Positions 10,742 to 21,396 are shown, numbered from the stretch's first letter. The stretch: DNA of 64,000 nucleotides from Dendrophyllia cribrosa (GCA_024195265.1 JAJLRJ010000005.1:37782207-37846206); one strand, 5' to 3'. Program-made: numbers and translations. The notes: generated from the letters alone by a model not told the origin.

Positions 10742-11280
10742 AAGTGGCCGCGATAACTTTCAACATTCATAACTTCTTTAATATGTATTCAAACGTCATC
10801 AAACTTTGTGACGTTTCCTAAAATTTATCTGGCAACAATTTCATATAACAACATTTTGATCACCTGACTCGATGTTTCCATGGCAACAAGATTTTGACAG
10901 TCATGTTTTTTGAAATTTGCATATTTATACCTTAGAATGAAGAAAAACAATGTTTATTGGTATAACTTTTGTATTTTTACGACATTTAGCGTTTATTTAT
11001 TGGTTTTGATTAATTTTGCGTCAATTTGGACGGTTTTTAAGAGGTTTTAAAAAATTTCAGAAATCCAAGATGGCGGATCCAAGAGATAACGGCCGTATAA
11101 CTAATTACCTAATAACTACGTCATATGACGGCATCGTTCCATTGTGCGGACCGCAAAGGAGACGTTTTAGACGTACTATGTACCCTCTAGGTTTCATTGT
11201 CATAGCCTTAATGTTCTTGAAGTTACGAAGGGGGGGCAGGCTCAGGAACTAAAAAAAAAGCCCAGGCTGAATAGGGTTAA
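10691..11280 (+). mobile_element. TTAA-flanked MITE, family A copy 1
   Basis: TTAA, then CCCTATTCGGCCTGGG, ends with CCCAGGCTGAATAGGG, TTAA. Inside are a run of 30 G's (10708-10737), a GCACAAAGTGGC segment, repeated ATGGCGG motifs and a CATATGACG motif. Near-identical copies lie at 18468-19064 (same orientation) and 26553-27149 (inverted). CCC-starting ends and TTAA flanks fit piggyBac-type elements. There is no transposase, so it must be mobilised in trans if at all. Confidence 0.8.
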
Positions 11281-11664
11281 AGGGACACTGTATTGGCCGA
11301 TATATCGTGTTTGCATGATGGCCAAGAGCTTGCTTTAAGCTTGCTTTATTATCTTGAAAGAGGAAGGAAAATCGCCAAAAATAATGAAAGCAAAAAAATG
11401 TATAAGATAAAGAGATAAAACAACGGCTGAAAAAGTCAAAAATCCTCAAGAATTCAATTATGATTTCTTGACCGCCTGACACGAAATGAATTATCCACTT
11501 CCATCCGTGCAATACTGGACTTTATCTCCAAACTACTGCTTTTGTTTTACTCTATAGAATCTTTTTATTCAATTATACGTTGTATATTTGGTGGCATTTG
11601 GCGATATAACATGGAGATAAGATGAGCGAAATTGTGTTATTTCGTCGGAACAGAGTCCCTTTAA
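11277..11664. mobile_element. TTAA-flanked element, family B, abutting family A
   Basis: TTAA (11277-11280), AGGGACACTGT at the left and ACAGAGTCCCT, TTAA (11661-11664) at the right; the inverted ends agree at 10 of 11 bases. Its left TTAA is the right TTAA of the family A element. A second, partial copy lies at about 37395-37560. Confidence 0.6.
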
Positions 11665-11704
11665 AGCTTGAATCAGCGAGATTACTCTCATTTGCTAGAG
11701 CTTA

Positions 11705-12122
11705 AGGGCTGGTTCCCGCTAGCGACGGAATCGGAATGGCAAGAAAGCTACGATCTAGTGGAAATCAAACAGCGGAAGCGAAAGCGGAAACGGAAGACTC
11801 ACTTTCGCCTTTGCTCATCGCTTCTGACAGTTTCACATTTCTTGCTCTGAAACTGGACGTCAGGGATTAGGAATAAGCTCTGTCATTGGCTTATTCTTTC
11901 TATTCAGCTTCCGTTCGCTTGTATTCACAAGATTATAAGAGAGGACAGCAGAAGCGGAATTGGAAGAAAAAGGAAACCTTCTGATCCTTCCGATTCCGAT
12001 TCCGACGAGTTTCCGATTCCGATCATGACTCCGTTTTTTTAATTTTCGCTAGAATGTAAGGCTCGTTACGCTTCCGACTCCGACTCTGCTTCCGATTGCG
12101 TCGCTGGTGAGAACCAACCCTA
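11705..12122. mobile_element. hAT-like MITE with purine-rich body
   Basis: Inverted ends AGGGCTGGTTC (left) and GAACCAACCCT (right), followed inward by TAGCGACG / CGTCGCTGG. The body is full of GGAAGCGGAA-type purine repeats in opposite orientation in the two halves. Ends of the form (C)AGGG suggest hAT, but no target duplication was identified. Confidence 0.45.
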
Positions 12123-12617
12123 GTTTTGTAGCCGCGCGCGCTCATGACGCGAGTAATTTTGCGCGGCTTCAGTGAAAAAGGAAGGGTTTTTTCCTTCGAT
12201 ATTTTATGACGACAGCAAAGCGATAATAAAGTAAGTTTAAGAAGGCTCGACTCAGTTTTTTTTCGCCGTGAGGTGAATGTTTTGAAATCAAAATTTAGCA
12301 GGGAAGACATGCTTCGATTCTTTTCGTACTTCATCAAGTTTATGAAATGTGATCAAAGTTTTATCTGTTACTGGTTTCCAAGCGACAGCGGTTACTATAG
12401 CAACACCAGCTTATTCCCCTTTGTCCAATGTCGTTTTTCTTAAAATCTAGGCATACACTTCATAACGAAACTTTCAAATTTTGTAGTACTCATATATCAC
12501 TAGCTGCAGGTGAAGTTTGAAGAAAATCTATAAGACGGATTTGGAGTAAATCAAGCACCATTTTTGGGGATGATAGGCAAAACAGTAATAAAGCAAAATA
12601 TTTTTAAAATCCCCTTA

Positions 12618-12620
<3 letters not shown>

Positions 12621-12668
<48 letters not shown>
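12621..12668. repeat. (ATT)n microsatellite
   Basis: About 16 ATT units at the left border of the retroelement fragment. A shorter ATT stretch sits at its right border near 13685. Confidence 0.95.
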
Positions 12669-12669
<1 letters not shown>

Positions 12670-12674
12670 ACTAT

Positions 12675-13369
12675 TATGCTGTGAAACTCAGGTACGACTG
12701 GGAAATCCCTGATATGCCTTCTGTTTGTGTTTGCGGGGACATATTCAATGTAGATCACGCTATGATATGTAAACGGGGAGGATTTGTCATCCAACGCCAT
12801 AATGAACTGAGGGATGTGGAGTTGCAACTGCTGAGCATGGTGTGTAAAGGCGTTGAAGTTGAACCAGTGTTGCAAAACATCACAGGAGAAGAGTTGAATA
12901 GGGGAGCCAACACCGCCCCGGATGCACGGCTGGATATAGTTGCTAGGGGATTCTGGGAGAGGCAGAGGTCCGCTTTTTTGACGTGAGGGTATGTCACCCT
13001 AATGCGGACTCCTATAGAGACAAGGATCCAGACCAGATATTCAGGCAACACGAAACTGAGAAGAAGCGCCAGTACGCTAGCCGAGTGTTAGAAGTTGAGC
13101 AAGCTACATTCACGCCATTAGTTTTCAGTACGACAGGTGGAATGGCGATGGAATGTAAACGATATCATAGTAGGCTTGCTGAGCTAGTTGCTATTAAGAA
13201 AGGTGAAAGCTATGCGACTACCATGTCATGGATCAGGGCGAGAGTGTCCTTTGCACTGTTGAGATCAGCATTACTTTGCCTAAGAGGTTCGCGCGTTTCT
13301 AGGAGAGTCAATTTAGAATTGTTTGACATTGACTTTGATATCGAAAAAGGACACGCAAATATTCATTAA
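12675..13369 (+). pseudogene. Retroelement reverse-transcriptase C-terminal domain, frameshifted
   Basis: The frame ending at 12986 contains [27 protein letters not shown], then [18 protein letters not shown]. The next frame (12983-13369) continues with [37 protein letters not shown] and [21 protein letters not shown]. This block is commonly found as the tail of reverse-transcriptase ORFs in animal retroelement families. The join is a six-T run (12974-12979), where one extra T would restore a single frame. The 5' polymerase part is absent. The superfamily is uncertain. Confidence 0.6.
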
Positions 13370-14232
13370 TAAGGCATTGAGAACACTATTTCTATTTTTT
13401 TTTCTTGTAATTTTCTTTTTTAACTTTTGGTGATTTTTCTTAGTAAGATGAGGTTTTGTTGCATTCATAAGTCAACATAACCAGACATAAGTTACGTTAG
13501 GGTACCCAGGACCTAGGTTGCCAAGGATTTACAGTGTTGCAGTTGCAGTTGATCGGCCAGTTGAGATGTAATATAGGTTTTTTTAAAAGAAGTGCTCTTG
13601 ATTTTCAGAAATCTGAAAATGTAATTATACTTTACATTAACTTTGTACTATCTTTTTTTAGTCTTTTATTGATATATTTTCATTAATATTATTATTATTT
13701 AAAAAACAGCTAGCCATTAAAATAATGATTGCAAAGTAAAAGTCAATTTTCCCTGCGAAATTTTGATTTCAAAACCTACACCCCACGCGAAAAAGGTCAC
13801 GCCTCCAAAAACCCTTTCACTCTCGGAGTCAATTATGACATGTAGCCATGAAGACATATAGTGTAGTTCTAACTTTTCAGTCTGTGGATGAAATCCTATG
13901 ATGTGATCATTCAAACAAATCTTTGTGATAAACTAAAAAGACCTTCTCAACCAATCAGAAGTAAAACCTGTTGCAGCGTGCTTGCGCACGTTTTTCCGCG
14001 CTTGAAACCGGCCATTTGTGTTTGCTTCGACTTCTGACTGGCAAATTAGATTGTCTGAATCTGTTGTGATATGCTGTTTTCCCGCGCATGGCTCTGGCTA
14101 CACGTATTAGCTTCGCGTTTTAATTGGTTTATTGGATTGTTTGCGTCAGTTGTGACTGGCCAGAGCGATAAATTTGGTTTTAGTTTTACGACGCTCAATT
14201 GAATACCGCTTTATTGTATTCTTTCAGCAAAG

Positions 14233-14358
14233 GCATACACTGTAGGTCAAACTGAGGAAATCTCACTGGAAAAAAAAACCAACATCACACACTGGACTTC
14301 TGTTGTCGACGCAAAATGCAAAAGGAAACTACGTGGTCTTAGAGATGAAACTTGGAAA
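14233..14358 (+). pseudogene. LG locus: first part of second LG domain, frameshifted
   Basis: One frame gives AYTVGQTEEISLE; the next frame continues with SHTGLLLSTQNAKGN and YVVLEMKLGN. Together they match the start of an LG domain (strands around FRT-x-x-GLLL and the ALEL region). The switch lies at a run of nine A's (14269-14277), where one A fewer would keep one frame. A GTTAGT donor follows GN. About 12-15 residues expected before the next exon are missing, so a small exon may lie between 14359 and 14793. Confidence 0.5.
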
Positions 14359-14793
14359 TGTTAGTAATAATTTAGTGTACAAAAGAACTGTTATGAATAA
14401 TGTCTATTTTCACCTTTAAATTTCCCTTGCGCCGCCATTTTTATTTTTTATGACGTCATAAGGTTGCCGCCATTGTTAAGAATCAACGTTCTTTTGTATG
14501 CAGCAGTAAGACAACCATATGATCATAAATATTCAAAATGGCGGCTCGCGGGAAAAGCGAAACAAGACGATATTCATAGTCGGTGAAGCAAAACGTGCAG
14601 AAGAAGGGAGGGTACGAACGTTTTTATTCACGAGTTGGCTCATGGGAGCTTTTTATTGATACGTTCTGAACACAAGTCGAAGCACAAGGTCCTGGTGCTT
14701 GCTGCCATTGCAGCTTGTAACTGTGAGGTGCGTTTATTTTACTTTTTAGATCATAATTCGTGTAGGTAGAGAATGGCGGTGGTGAACTTGTAG

Positions 14794-14959
14794 GATCCTC
14801 TTCAGAACTGTGATGGAAAGTGGCACACCATCAAAGTCTGGAAAGATAATAATGTTGTGCGGATACAAGTGGATGATAACCCTGTGATTGAGGGAGAGAG
14901 AAAAGGGGCCCAGACTAGCGATGATATCTACGATCCGCTGTATGTTGGAGGAGCACCAG
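14794..14959 (+). pseudogene. LG locus: core of second LG domain
   Basis: Acceptor TTGTAG, donor GTAGGA, open throughout (55 codons plus one base). It encodes CDGKWHTIKVWKDNN, IQVDDNPVIEG and DPLYVGGAPG. DGKWH-x-[IV]-KV, the VDD segment and the YVGG strand are diagnostic of laminin G domains. It ends in phase 1, which fits the next exon. This is the best-preserved and most recognisable part of the locus. Confidence 0.75.
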
Positions 14960-16066
14960 GTAGGACTGGAGATGATGTTTAGCTTAAGGATGTATTATTG
15001 CTTTTTATTATATATCACAAAATTGACAGTAGGAACCGTAATCCTCGATTATGGCTCCTGTTGATAGTTACTCATGTAACTTACTCATGAACAAAATGTT
15101 AGGTAGTTTCTTGGTGTTGCGGATGGTGTGATCACCAAATGACGTAAAACAAAAGATTCAAAAGACACTGAAAAATACCCACACCACAACACAAAAGCTA
15201 ATGTTAAGATAGTGAACCACACATACAGTCCATTTTCTAGAGCGATTTTCAATGGAGTGTCTAAAGTAAAATCGCGATTGCTTTGGTTTAGCATTGCTTC
15301 ACCTTGTGATTGTCTAAAAACTCTCGCGCCACTTTCTCAATCAATCAGACGTTTTCCCGCGCTTGGCGGCCGCTGCTTGTATTTACTTCGACTTCTGATT
15401 GGTGCACCAGAGTCTGCTATAATTGGCCAGATTGATTACTTTGATTTTACGATCCTCAATTGAGAACCGCTCTAATACATAGAGGTGGGGTGGGTTTATA
15501 ATTAAATTACTTTGTTTGTTTATTAAAATTTGCCATAAAACAATAAATACATGCCGGTTTTGCATTGCTACGCTTTGTGATCGGCTAAAAAATCTCGCGC
15601 CACCTTCTCAACCAATCAGAAGTACAACCAAAACCAATCGTGTCCTGCTCGCACGCGTTTTCCCGCGCTTGGCAGTTTTCTTCGCGTTCTGATTGGTTCA
15701 TTGGATTGTGTGCGTCTGTTATGTGCTGTGATACAGGTAGTTTGCCATGCGCAATTTACTTGTCTGGTGACCCTTAAATTTTAACTGGAGATAGTGCTTT
15801 AATACCGGTTGTTGTAAGAAAAGTTTCTGGCGTGGTGGAGACTCCATAATTGTTTATTGTGTTTGTTTACTCGTATACAACACTTTTAAAGGGGCAATGT
15901 CGCTTATATTAAGACCCAGGGAACGTATTTCTATCAAAAGAAATCTAGAAAAAGTGGTCAAATATTGTAAACAATTACTGTTTTAGTGCAATGAAACTGT
16001 TATTAATTGTCTTTGCCTGCGGAAGGCATTGTTAACGTTCACTGAAAGTCTTGTTTTGTTCTGCAG

Positions 16067-16228
16067 ATGGCGAGAAGGCTAAGGGCGTTACAGTCACTGA
16101 AAGTTACACGGGGGTGCACAAGTAACGTGGTGTCCAAGGATCCTGGTCAAAAACCCAAGAAGCTTCCTCTCGCCAAACCTCTCATGATGACTGGAAATTT
16201 GTACCTTGGAGGATGTCCTTACAAGTGA
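16067..16228 (+). pseudogene. LG locus terminal exon with one-base frameshift
   Basis: Acceptor CTGCAG. The exon continues in phase 1 with DGEKAKGVTVTESYTG. In that frame a stop follows at once, but in the frame one base on the text reads C-x-x-NVV and ends with GNLYLGGCPYK and TGA at 16226-16228. That is the expected end of a terminal LG domain, with its disulfide cysteines about 30 residues apart. The shift is at the G-run 16110-16114. A single indel, either a real mutation or a homopolymer sequencing error, explains it. Confidence 0.65.
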
Positions 16229-16718
16229 ACAAATAGTTAATTCACTTTGCAACTGCTGTTTTAGCCTTTGAACAGGCTCCGCTTAGATCACAAAATACTG
16301 CTGTTTTGTCAGAAGACGAATGCTTTACACTGTAAAATAACAGTAAAAGTTTTACTGCTTTATAGTTTAAGAAAAAAAACAATGTTATAGTAAAGTAAAT
16401 TTTGTAACTAAATTCAGTGTTGACTATCCAACTTGTCTTTTTCTCGTGTTTCTTCGTTTTTGGTGACTCAAGTTCACGTTAAGCACGAGGTAGTATTCGT
16501 GCGCTTGGGTGTCCCAAGCTCTCCAATGACCCTGGCCTTTGCAACCATACAATCACGTGTTTACCTATAAAGCTGTTACACATTAGCTGATAATTGCTAA
16601 CAGAAAAGTGCTATTTTCCGGGTGAGGTTGTTCATTGGGCCACTGTAAACCAATCGCAAGAAGACCTGCAATGGTTCGCCTTCGCTCTTGTATTCCATCT
16701 ATTTCCTTTTGCATCTTA

Positions 16719-16838
16719 GGCCCGGTTTAAACGTCGAACTTCACATGTGCCGAATCTAATGCAAATGAGCAAGAACAATAGATTTTGCTCATTTGCATTA
16801 GGTTCGGCACATGTGAAGTTCGACGTTTGAACCGGGCC
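16719..16838. mobile_element. 120-bp hairpin MITE with TTA duplication (PIF/Harbinger-like)
   Basis: Arms of about 54 bases are almost perfect inverted copies (GGCCCGGTTTAAACGTCG... / ...CGACGTTTGAACCGGGCC). TTA stands directly on both sides (16716-16718 and 16839-16841). Three-base TTA/TAA duplications and GGCCC-type ends fit PIF/Harbinger elements. Confidence 0.65.
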
Positions 16839-17059
16839 TTAAATTCTTTGGAGATTGGCATTGCTTCGTCGAGCACATTAGTCGCTGAAGATAAACAAGT
16901 GTCCGATGTTTTTCACTTTCGACCTACAGTATTTTCGGTTTGTTTTCAACTTACACAATTGGGGCTTTGCATACGATCATGACGTCATAAGAAATAAAAA
17001 ATCTACACTATACATTTCCACAAAGCTTTTTCTAACATGGTACATGGGTACCAGTGTTA

Positions 17060-17495
17060 CAATCCTTCAGAAAACGTTTCAGGTTTTAACGATGTTTTAC
17101 TTCCGAATTTTAAATAATATTTTAAATGTGTCACTCAATTCGTCACTCTCTTTCAGATAAGCTGTGAAAAACAAAATTGAACCAGTTGAAATTTATTTTT
17201 TGCAATTTATAGATGCTTATAAGACGATTTAATGAATTATAGTAAATCCAATATTTTGTGAGGAGATTTTGGGTGTAATTAAGACTTTGAAGTTTTGGCC
17301 GCCATGTCACTCTGGGGCAGCAAAATGGCCGCTCCATACATTTCTCAACCTCGTTCCCAGGGCTTTTCTCTTCGCCCCTCTTTCGAAGGGAAAAGCCCTG
17401 GGAACGAGGTTGTACATTTCTTACTAAAAATGTTTCAGTAATACTCGTTCGCCCATACCTCTTAAACGAAATGCTCTTGCGTTTCAAAATTTGGC
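17060..17495. repeat. Dispersed repeat, copy 1 (partner at 50105-50465)
   Basis: Shares long similarity with 50105-50465: GGTTTTAACGATGT, AATTCGTCAC, GGTGTAATTAAGACTTTGAA, TTTTGGCCGCCATGT, GGCCGCTCCATACATTTC and CGAAATGCT. This copy carries a 67-bp hairpin insertion that the other lacks. Confidence 0.7.
17346..17412. mobile_element. 67-bp hairpin mini-element with 9-bp target duplication
   Basis: Near-perfect palindrome starting CAACCTCGTTCCCAGG and ending CCTGGGAACGAGGTTG. It is flanked by direct copies of TACATTTCT (17337-17345 and 17413-17421). The related repeat at 50105-50465 lacks the hairpin and has a single site, giving an empty-site comparison. Nine-base duplications are typical of Mutator-like elements. 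Related ends occur near 58515-58535. Confidence 0.75.
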
Positions 17496-17547
17496 CCAGA
17501 TGTGTAGTTTTAAATTCTCTGCAATTTCATAAACATTTTGGAATCTA

Positions 17548-19504
17548 AGGGACCGTTCGTTATTTATGGGAGGGGGGGGGGGGGATGGGTGACAAATTAA
17601 CAAATTTTCCATTTTTTTTTTTCATGTCCCCCCCTTTGTAAATCTGGATTTTTTTCAGGTCCCCCCTGTTCTGTTGGGAAAGAATTTCAGTACCCCCCCC
17701 CCCCCCCCCCCCCCCACTATTAATCTGGTTTCTATAAAATAAAAGTTGTATTGTATGTATCCATACCGTATTTTTGTGGGGGCGCGATGATGTAGTGGCT
17801 AGCGTGTTGGTTTTCAGATCTAAAGTAGGTGAAAATTTGGGGGTGAACGTATTGCTGTCTTGATATTAAAAATTGTGCTTCTAATATCATATTTAGTTTT
17901 AAGCATATAGGTGTAAATTTGGGATATGATGGGCCTGGGGTACGATGGGAATGAGGATATGATGGGAATGCAGATATGGAGGAGACATAAACCTGTATAA
18001 ACCAGACATAATCTAGTATAAACCAGACATAAAAGCAATAAAACCATAACATGTTGTAACAGGAAATAAAAAAAGGTTTAGAATAATTTTCAGTAAATTT
18101 ATTAATAAATAGTAATTTCAACTTATGGCATTTTGACTCTTGTGTGGTTTTCTTTATCGAAGCAATTCAACCACTTGGTCCACTGTGCATTTGAAGAACT
18201 AGACTTTAATAGTTGTTTATTACTATCACAACCAAGATTCAGCTGGGCTATATAAAGATTTATTGCAATATACAAAACCACTGCTACTGAGCAACTGAGC
18301 AACCCAGAAACCGGGAGTGGTGCACGTGGGTGGGTTGACTCACTTACAAGGATGACAAGGGACGAACTGATAACTACAAGATACTACTAACAGTTCTTCA
18401 ACTTAATGTCCACGTAACAGATAAGGAAAATTCCTTTGGCTAGGGTGACAAATACTAATTAATACTTTTAACCCTATTCGGCCTGGGGGGGGGGGGGGGG
18501 GGGGGGGCACAAAGTGCCCGCGCTAACTTTCAACATTCATAACTTCTTTAATATGTATTTAAACGCCATCAAACTTTGTGACTTTTCTTAAAATTTATCT
18601 GGCAACAATTTCATATGACAATTTTTTGATCACGTGACTTGACGTTTCCATGGCAACTAGATTTTGACAGCCATGTTTTTGGAAATTTGCATATTTATAC
18701 CTTTGTATGAAGAAAAACAATGTTTATTGGTGTAACTTTTGTATTTTTACGTCATTTAGCGTTTATTTATTGGTTTTGATTAATTTTACGTCAATTTTGA
18801 CGGTTTTTAAGAGGTTTTTAAAAAATTCAGAAATCCAAGATGGCGGATCCAAGATGGCGGCCGTATAACTAATTACCTAATAACTACGTCATATGACGTC
18901 ATCGTTCCATTGTTCGGACCGCAAAGGAGACAGTTTTGGACGTACTATGTACCCTCTAGGTTTCATTGTCATACCCTTAATGTTCTTGAAGTTACGAAGG
19001 GGGGCACAATGTGCCCCCACCCAGGCTCAGGAACTCAAAAAAAGCCCAGGCCGAATAGGGTTAACGTCAATCACTGAAACCCTCAGTTTAATACTGTTAC
19101 AATCCAGTAATACTGTATGTTTAATGGTGGGTTAAAACTTTAAGTTGTCGCGTACAATTATGGAAGTACCAAATAAAGAAATTAAAATTATAAATCATGC
19201 TCCATGACTGCACCAAAATACTGTGCAAGGCTGTGCTCTTAGAAGAATCATAGAGAGCCCAAAGGCTCCCAGCCATGAAATCTGGGGTGCCCCGCTCTTA
19301 TTGGTACACTGTAGTTATGTTTTTGCTTTTTTATTTAAGACATCGTCTGTTTAAAATTTCAAGACCCCCCTCCATAACAAAAAAAATTTCCCCAGGACCC
19401 CCCCTTTTGCAGTGGCTAAAATTTCAGGTCCCCCCATTTTCTCACCCATTCCCCCCCCCCCCCCCCCCCTCCCCTCCCCCTCCCATAAATAATGAACGGT
19501 CCCT
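17548..19504. mobile_element. ~1.96-kb element with AGGGACCGTTC inverted ends and nested insertion
   Basis: The left end AGGGACCGTTCGTTATTTAT (17548) is inverted at the right as ATAAATAATGAACGGTCCCT (to 19504). Both ends then run into G/C homopolymers. It contains a complete family A element (18468-19064). No transposase ORF is visible, and no target duplication was clear. Confidence 0.6.
18468..19064 (+). mobile_element. TTAA-flanked MITE, family A copy 2
   Basis: Same ends and orientation as 10691-11280, with both TTAA flanks. It carries a run of 23 G's (18485-18507) next to GCACAAAGTGC, a second palindromic GCACAATGTGC near the right end, TGACGTCA and two CCAAGATGGCGG motifs. It is nested in the 17548-19504 element. 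Confidence 0.85.
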
Positions 19505-20364
19505 AAATCTGCTTTTTACATGTAATGCTTCTGAATTTTGATATGATTTAGGTGAAAACACCTAAAAGCTCCGTGGCTTTATGTAATGTTTCTAACGATT
19601 CTCTAGCAGTTTAAGGCCTGAGTTTAAAGTCTGGTTCCGAAAATATGGTTGGATTTGGATGAATACATCAACCTATGGACAACATGTTTTTTTTTTAAAT
19701 AAAATGTACTGGAACTTTATTTTCAAGTGATGTTTCTTTTGTGCTACAAGATTTCATCTAATCGTGAAATTCCAAAACAATGGCCAAGAAAGGCTTCTAA
19801 TTTTATATGTTTCCCACATATAATTTTGGTTGCATTAAAACTCAGAATAGTTTTCACTAAAAGGGAATCGATTAGTAAACTAGAGAGAAATAAATGCACT
19901 ACCTGGTTAAGTGATAGTACATTTTCACGTTTTAGCCAATGGGGTGGACGGTTTCAACAATATCACAATTAACACCTTTCTGCATTCCTTGCCGTTATAG
20001 GTTGCCTAGTTCTTACTAGGACCATTACTTAAAATCTTTCCATGAAGCACGATATTTTTACACATTACTTAAAATCTTTCCAAGAAGCACGATATTTTTA
20101 CACGCGTACATATTAACTAATGGTGGAGTAGAAATCATGGAGAATTTCTTTGTCTTTATTAGCCAAACTGTTAGTACGTGGTTAAATCATTTGTGCCATT
20201 ATAATTCCTCCTATAAATCTCAGGATCGTTTTTAGAGAACGTGCATCCCTAAAGCTTTTACCATTGCACAAAATCATGAGGGGACCTCTTTTCTAAAAGC
20301 CTTTGGCTTCTAGAGGTCTTCTCACCACTCACTATTTTGATCCTTTTAATTATATAACGTATTA

Positions 20365-20701
20365 CAGGACGAAATAACGACTTTAAGTGAAGTAAAGGTT
20401 CATTAAGGAAAACTTAAAAGAACAATTTCGACTATCTTTAAGTGCACCGTAAAATACTTAAATAAGCCTTTACTTGACAACAATTAAAGCAAGTAATGAA
20501 CAATTTAAGTTGCCTTTAAGGGTCTTTAAGTTGTTGAAAAGTTGAATTAAAGATAACGTAAAGGTTCTTAAACACATATTAAAGATACTTACTTACTTTA
20601 ATACATTTAAGAGTATTTACGTCTCAACTTAAAGATTTTCGATACCTTTAAGTAAAATTTAATTTTCTCTTAAAGATTAGTAAATTCATTATTTCGTCCT
20701 G
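20365..20701 (+). mobile_element. 337-bp CAGGACGAAATAA element, copy 1
   Basis: Inverted ends CAGGACGAAATAA / TTATTTCGTCCTG. The body is studded with short CTTTAA/TTAAAG words on both strands. The copy at 53747-54085 is nearly identical in the same orientation. No ORF; superfamily not identified. Confidence 0.7.
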
Positions 20702-20739
20702 TGATATATTACCGCGTAATATGAATTGTGTTGTAATTA

Positions 20740-20880
20740 TGGGATCGTGCTATATTGTAATTATAGTATCATAACGTATATTACGTGCTATACTGTAATT
20801 ATAGTATCATAACGTATATTACGTGCTATACTGTGATTATAGTATCATAACGTATATTACGTGCTATACTGTGATTATCT
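20740..20880. repeat. 38-bp tandem repeat
   Basis: About 3.5 units of ATAACGTATATTACGTGCTA plus TACTGTAATTATAGTATC. It lies immediately downstream of the 337-bp element. Confidence 0.85.
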
Positions 20881-21220
20881 CAATCTGCAATGCTACGTAT
20901 GAAGTGTGGTGGTATGTAAATAAATAAAATAAATAAATGTTGTCAATCGAAAGTTCGCAGTTTACGCTTGTGTCCGTAACGTTCCGGCCATTTGGATGAC
21001 AACTATGAGCATACCCTTCCGAAGTTTGCGCTGTCTAGTTCCAAACACCCTATAAAAAGGTACCAGACTCTTGATTCATGGGCGTGACTAAGAGGTACCA
21101 ATTCTAAAACAACACATGAAATACCACTTTGACAATTAAGATAAATAAGACAGCAATAAAAACCAGTTGCCTGACATACAGTTCTTGTCATATTTTTTCC
21201 GCTCAATACCCTAAAAGGTA

Positions 21221-21310
21221 TACAGTCAACTCTCTCCAAGACGGACACCGTCGGGAATGGCCCAACTGTCCGTCTTAGAGAGGTGTCTGGCTTATAGAGA
21301 GTCGAGGAAA
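21221..21310. mobile_element. Pogo/Tigger-like MITE remnant
   Basis: TACAGTCAACTCTCTCCAAG and GTCCGTCTTAGAGAGG are inverted around a short centre with GACGGACA. CAGT-type ends with a leading TA and this layout resemble pogo-type short elements. The right end is degraded. Confidence 0.4.
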
Positions 21311-21396
21311 CGTGACACCAGTAATAAAGATAATAAAGCTGAACCTATGCTCAATACTTTTGCAAATTAGAGTAGTGTCATAGAGGGTCACCAGGT

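Larger units (their letters stand above)
12231..13805. mobile_element. Decayed family C element split by an insertion
   Basis: The left part (12231-12625) starts TTTAAGAAGGCTCGACTCAG and matches the inverted right half of the element at 29719-30454. The right part (13690-13805) matches its centre and then its end (ACGCCTCC). The intervening ~1.07 kb is a retroelement fragment bordered on both sides by ATT repeats. Confidence 0.55.
13930..15735. repeat. Dispersed repeat, three copies around LG exons
   Basis: Segments at about 13930-14215, 15285-15475 and 15570-15735 share CTTCTCAACCAATCAGAAGT, TTTTCCCGCGCTTG, a GATTGGTT-type motif and, in two, an ACG(A)xCTCAATTGA(GA)ACCGCT tail. They are fragments of one short dispersed family. 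It has CCAAT-type motifs but no recognisable promoter boxes. Confidence 0.5.
510..16228 (+). pseudogene. Secreted laminin-G-domain protein locus, probably a pseudogene
   Basis: Seven exon-like blocks on the + strand together spell a signal peptide, a Cys-rich stretch, a Thr/Pro linker and pieces of two laminin G (LG) domains, resembling the tandem LG4-LG5 end of laminin alpha chains. LG domains are beta-sandwich modules of extracellular matrix and adhesion proteins. Visible blocks: 510-633, 2231-2423, 9064-9097, 9383-9538, about 14233-14358, 14794-14959 and 16067-16228. Three lesions are seen: an in-frame TAA at 9392-9394, an apparent extra A in the A-run at 14269-14277, and an extra G in the G-run at 16110-16114. 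The middle of the first LG domain and its C-terminal Cys segment were not found. The two homopolymer shifts could be sequencing errors; the TAA is harder to explain that way. Alternatively it is an active gene with assembly errors and missed exons. Confidence 0.6.

Noticed and set aside
12564..12674. Poly-tyrosine/isoleucine start of the ORF over the ATT repeat
   Set aside because: Microsatellite translation; the real domain begins after it.
17775..17825. tRNA-derived SINE head (GTAGTGGCTAGCGTGTTGG)
   Set aside because: It resembles a tRNA A box, but no B box follows at the right distance.
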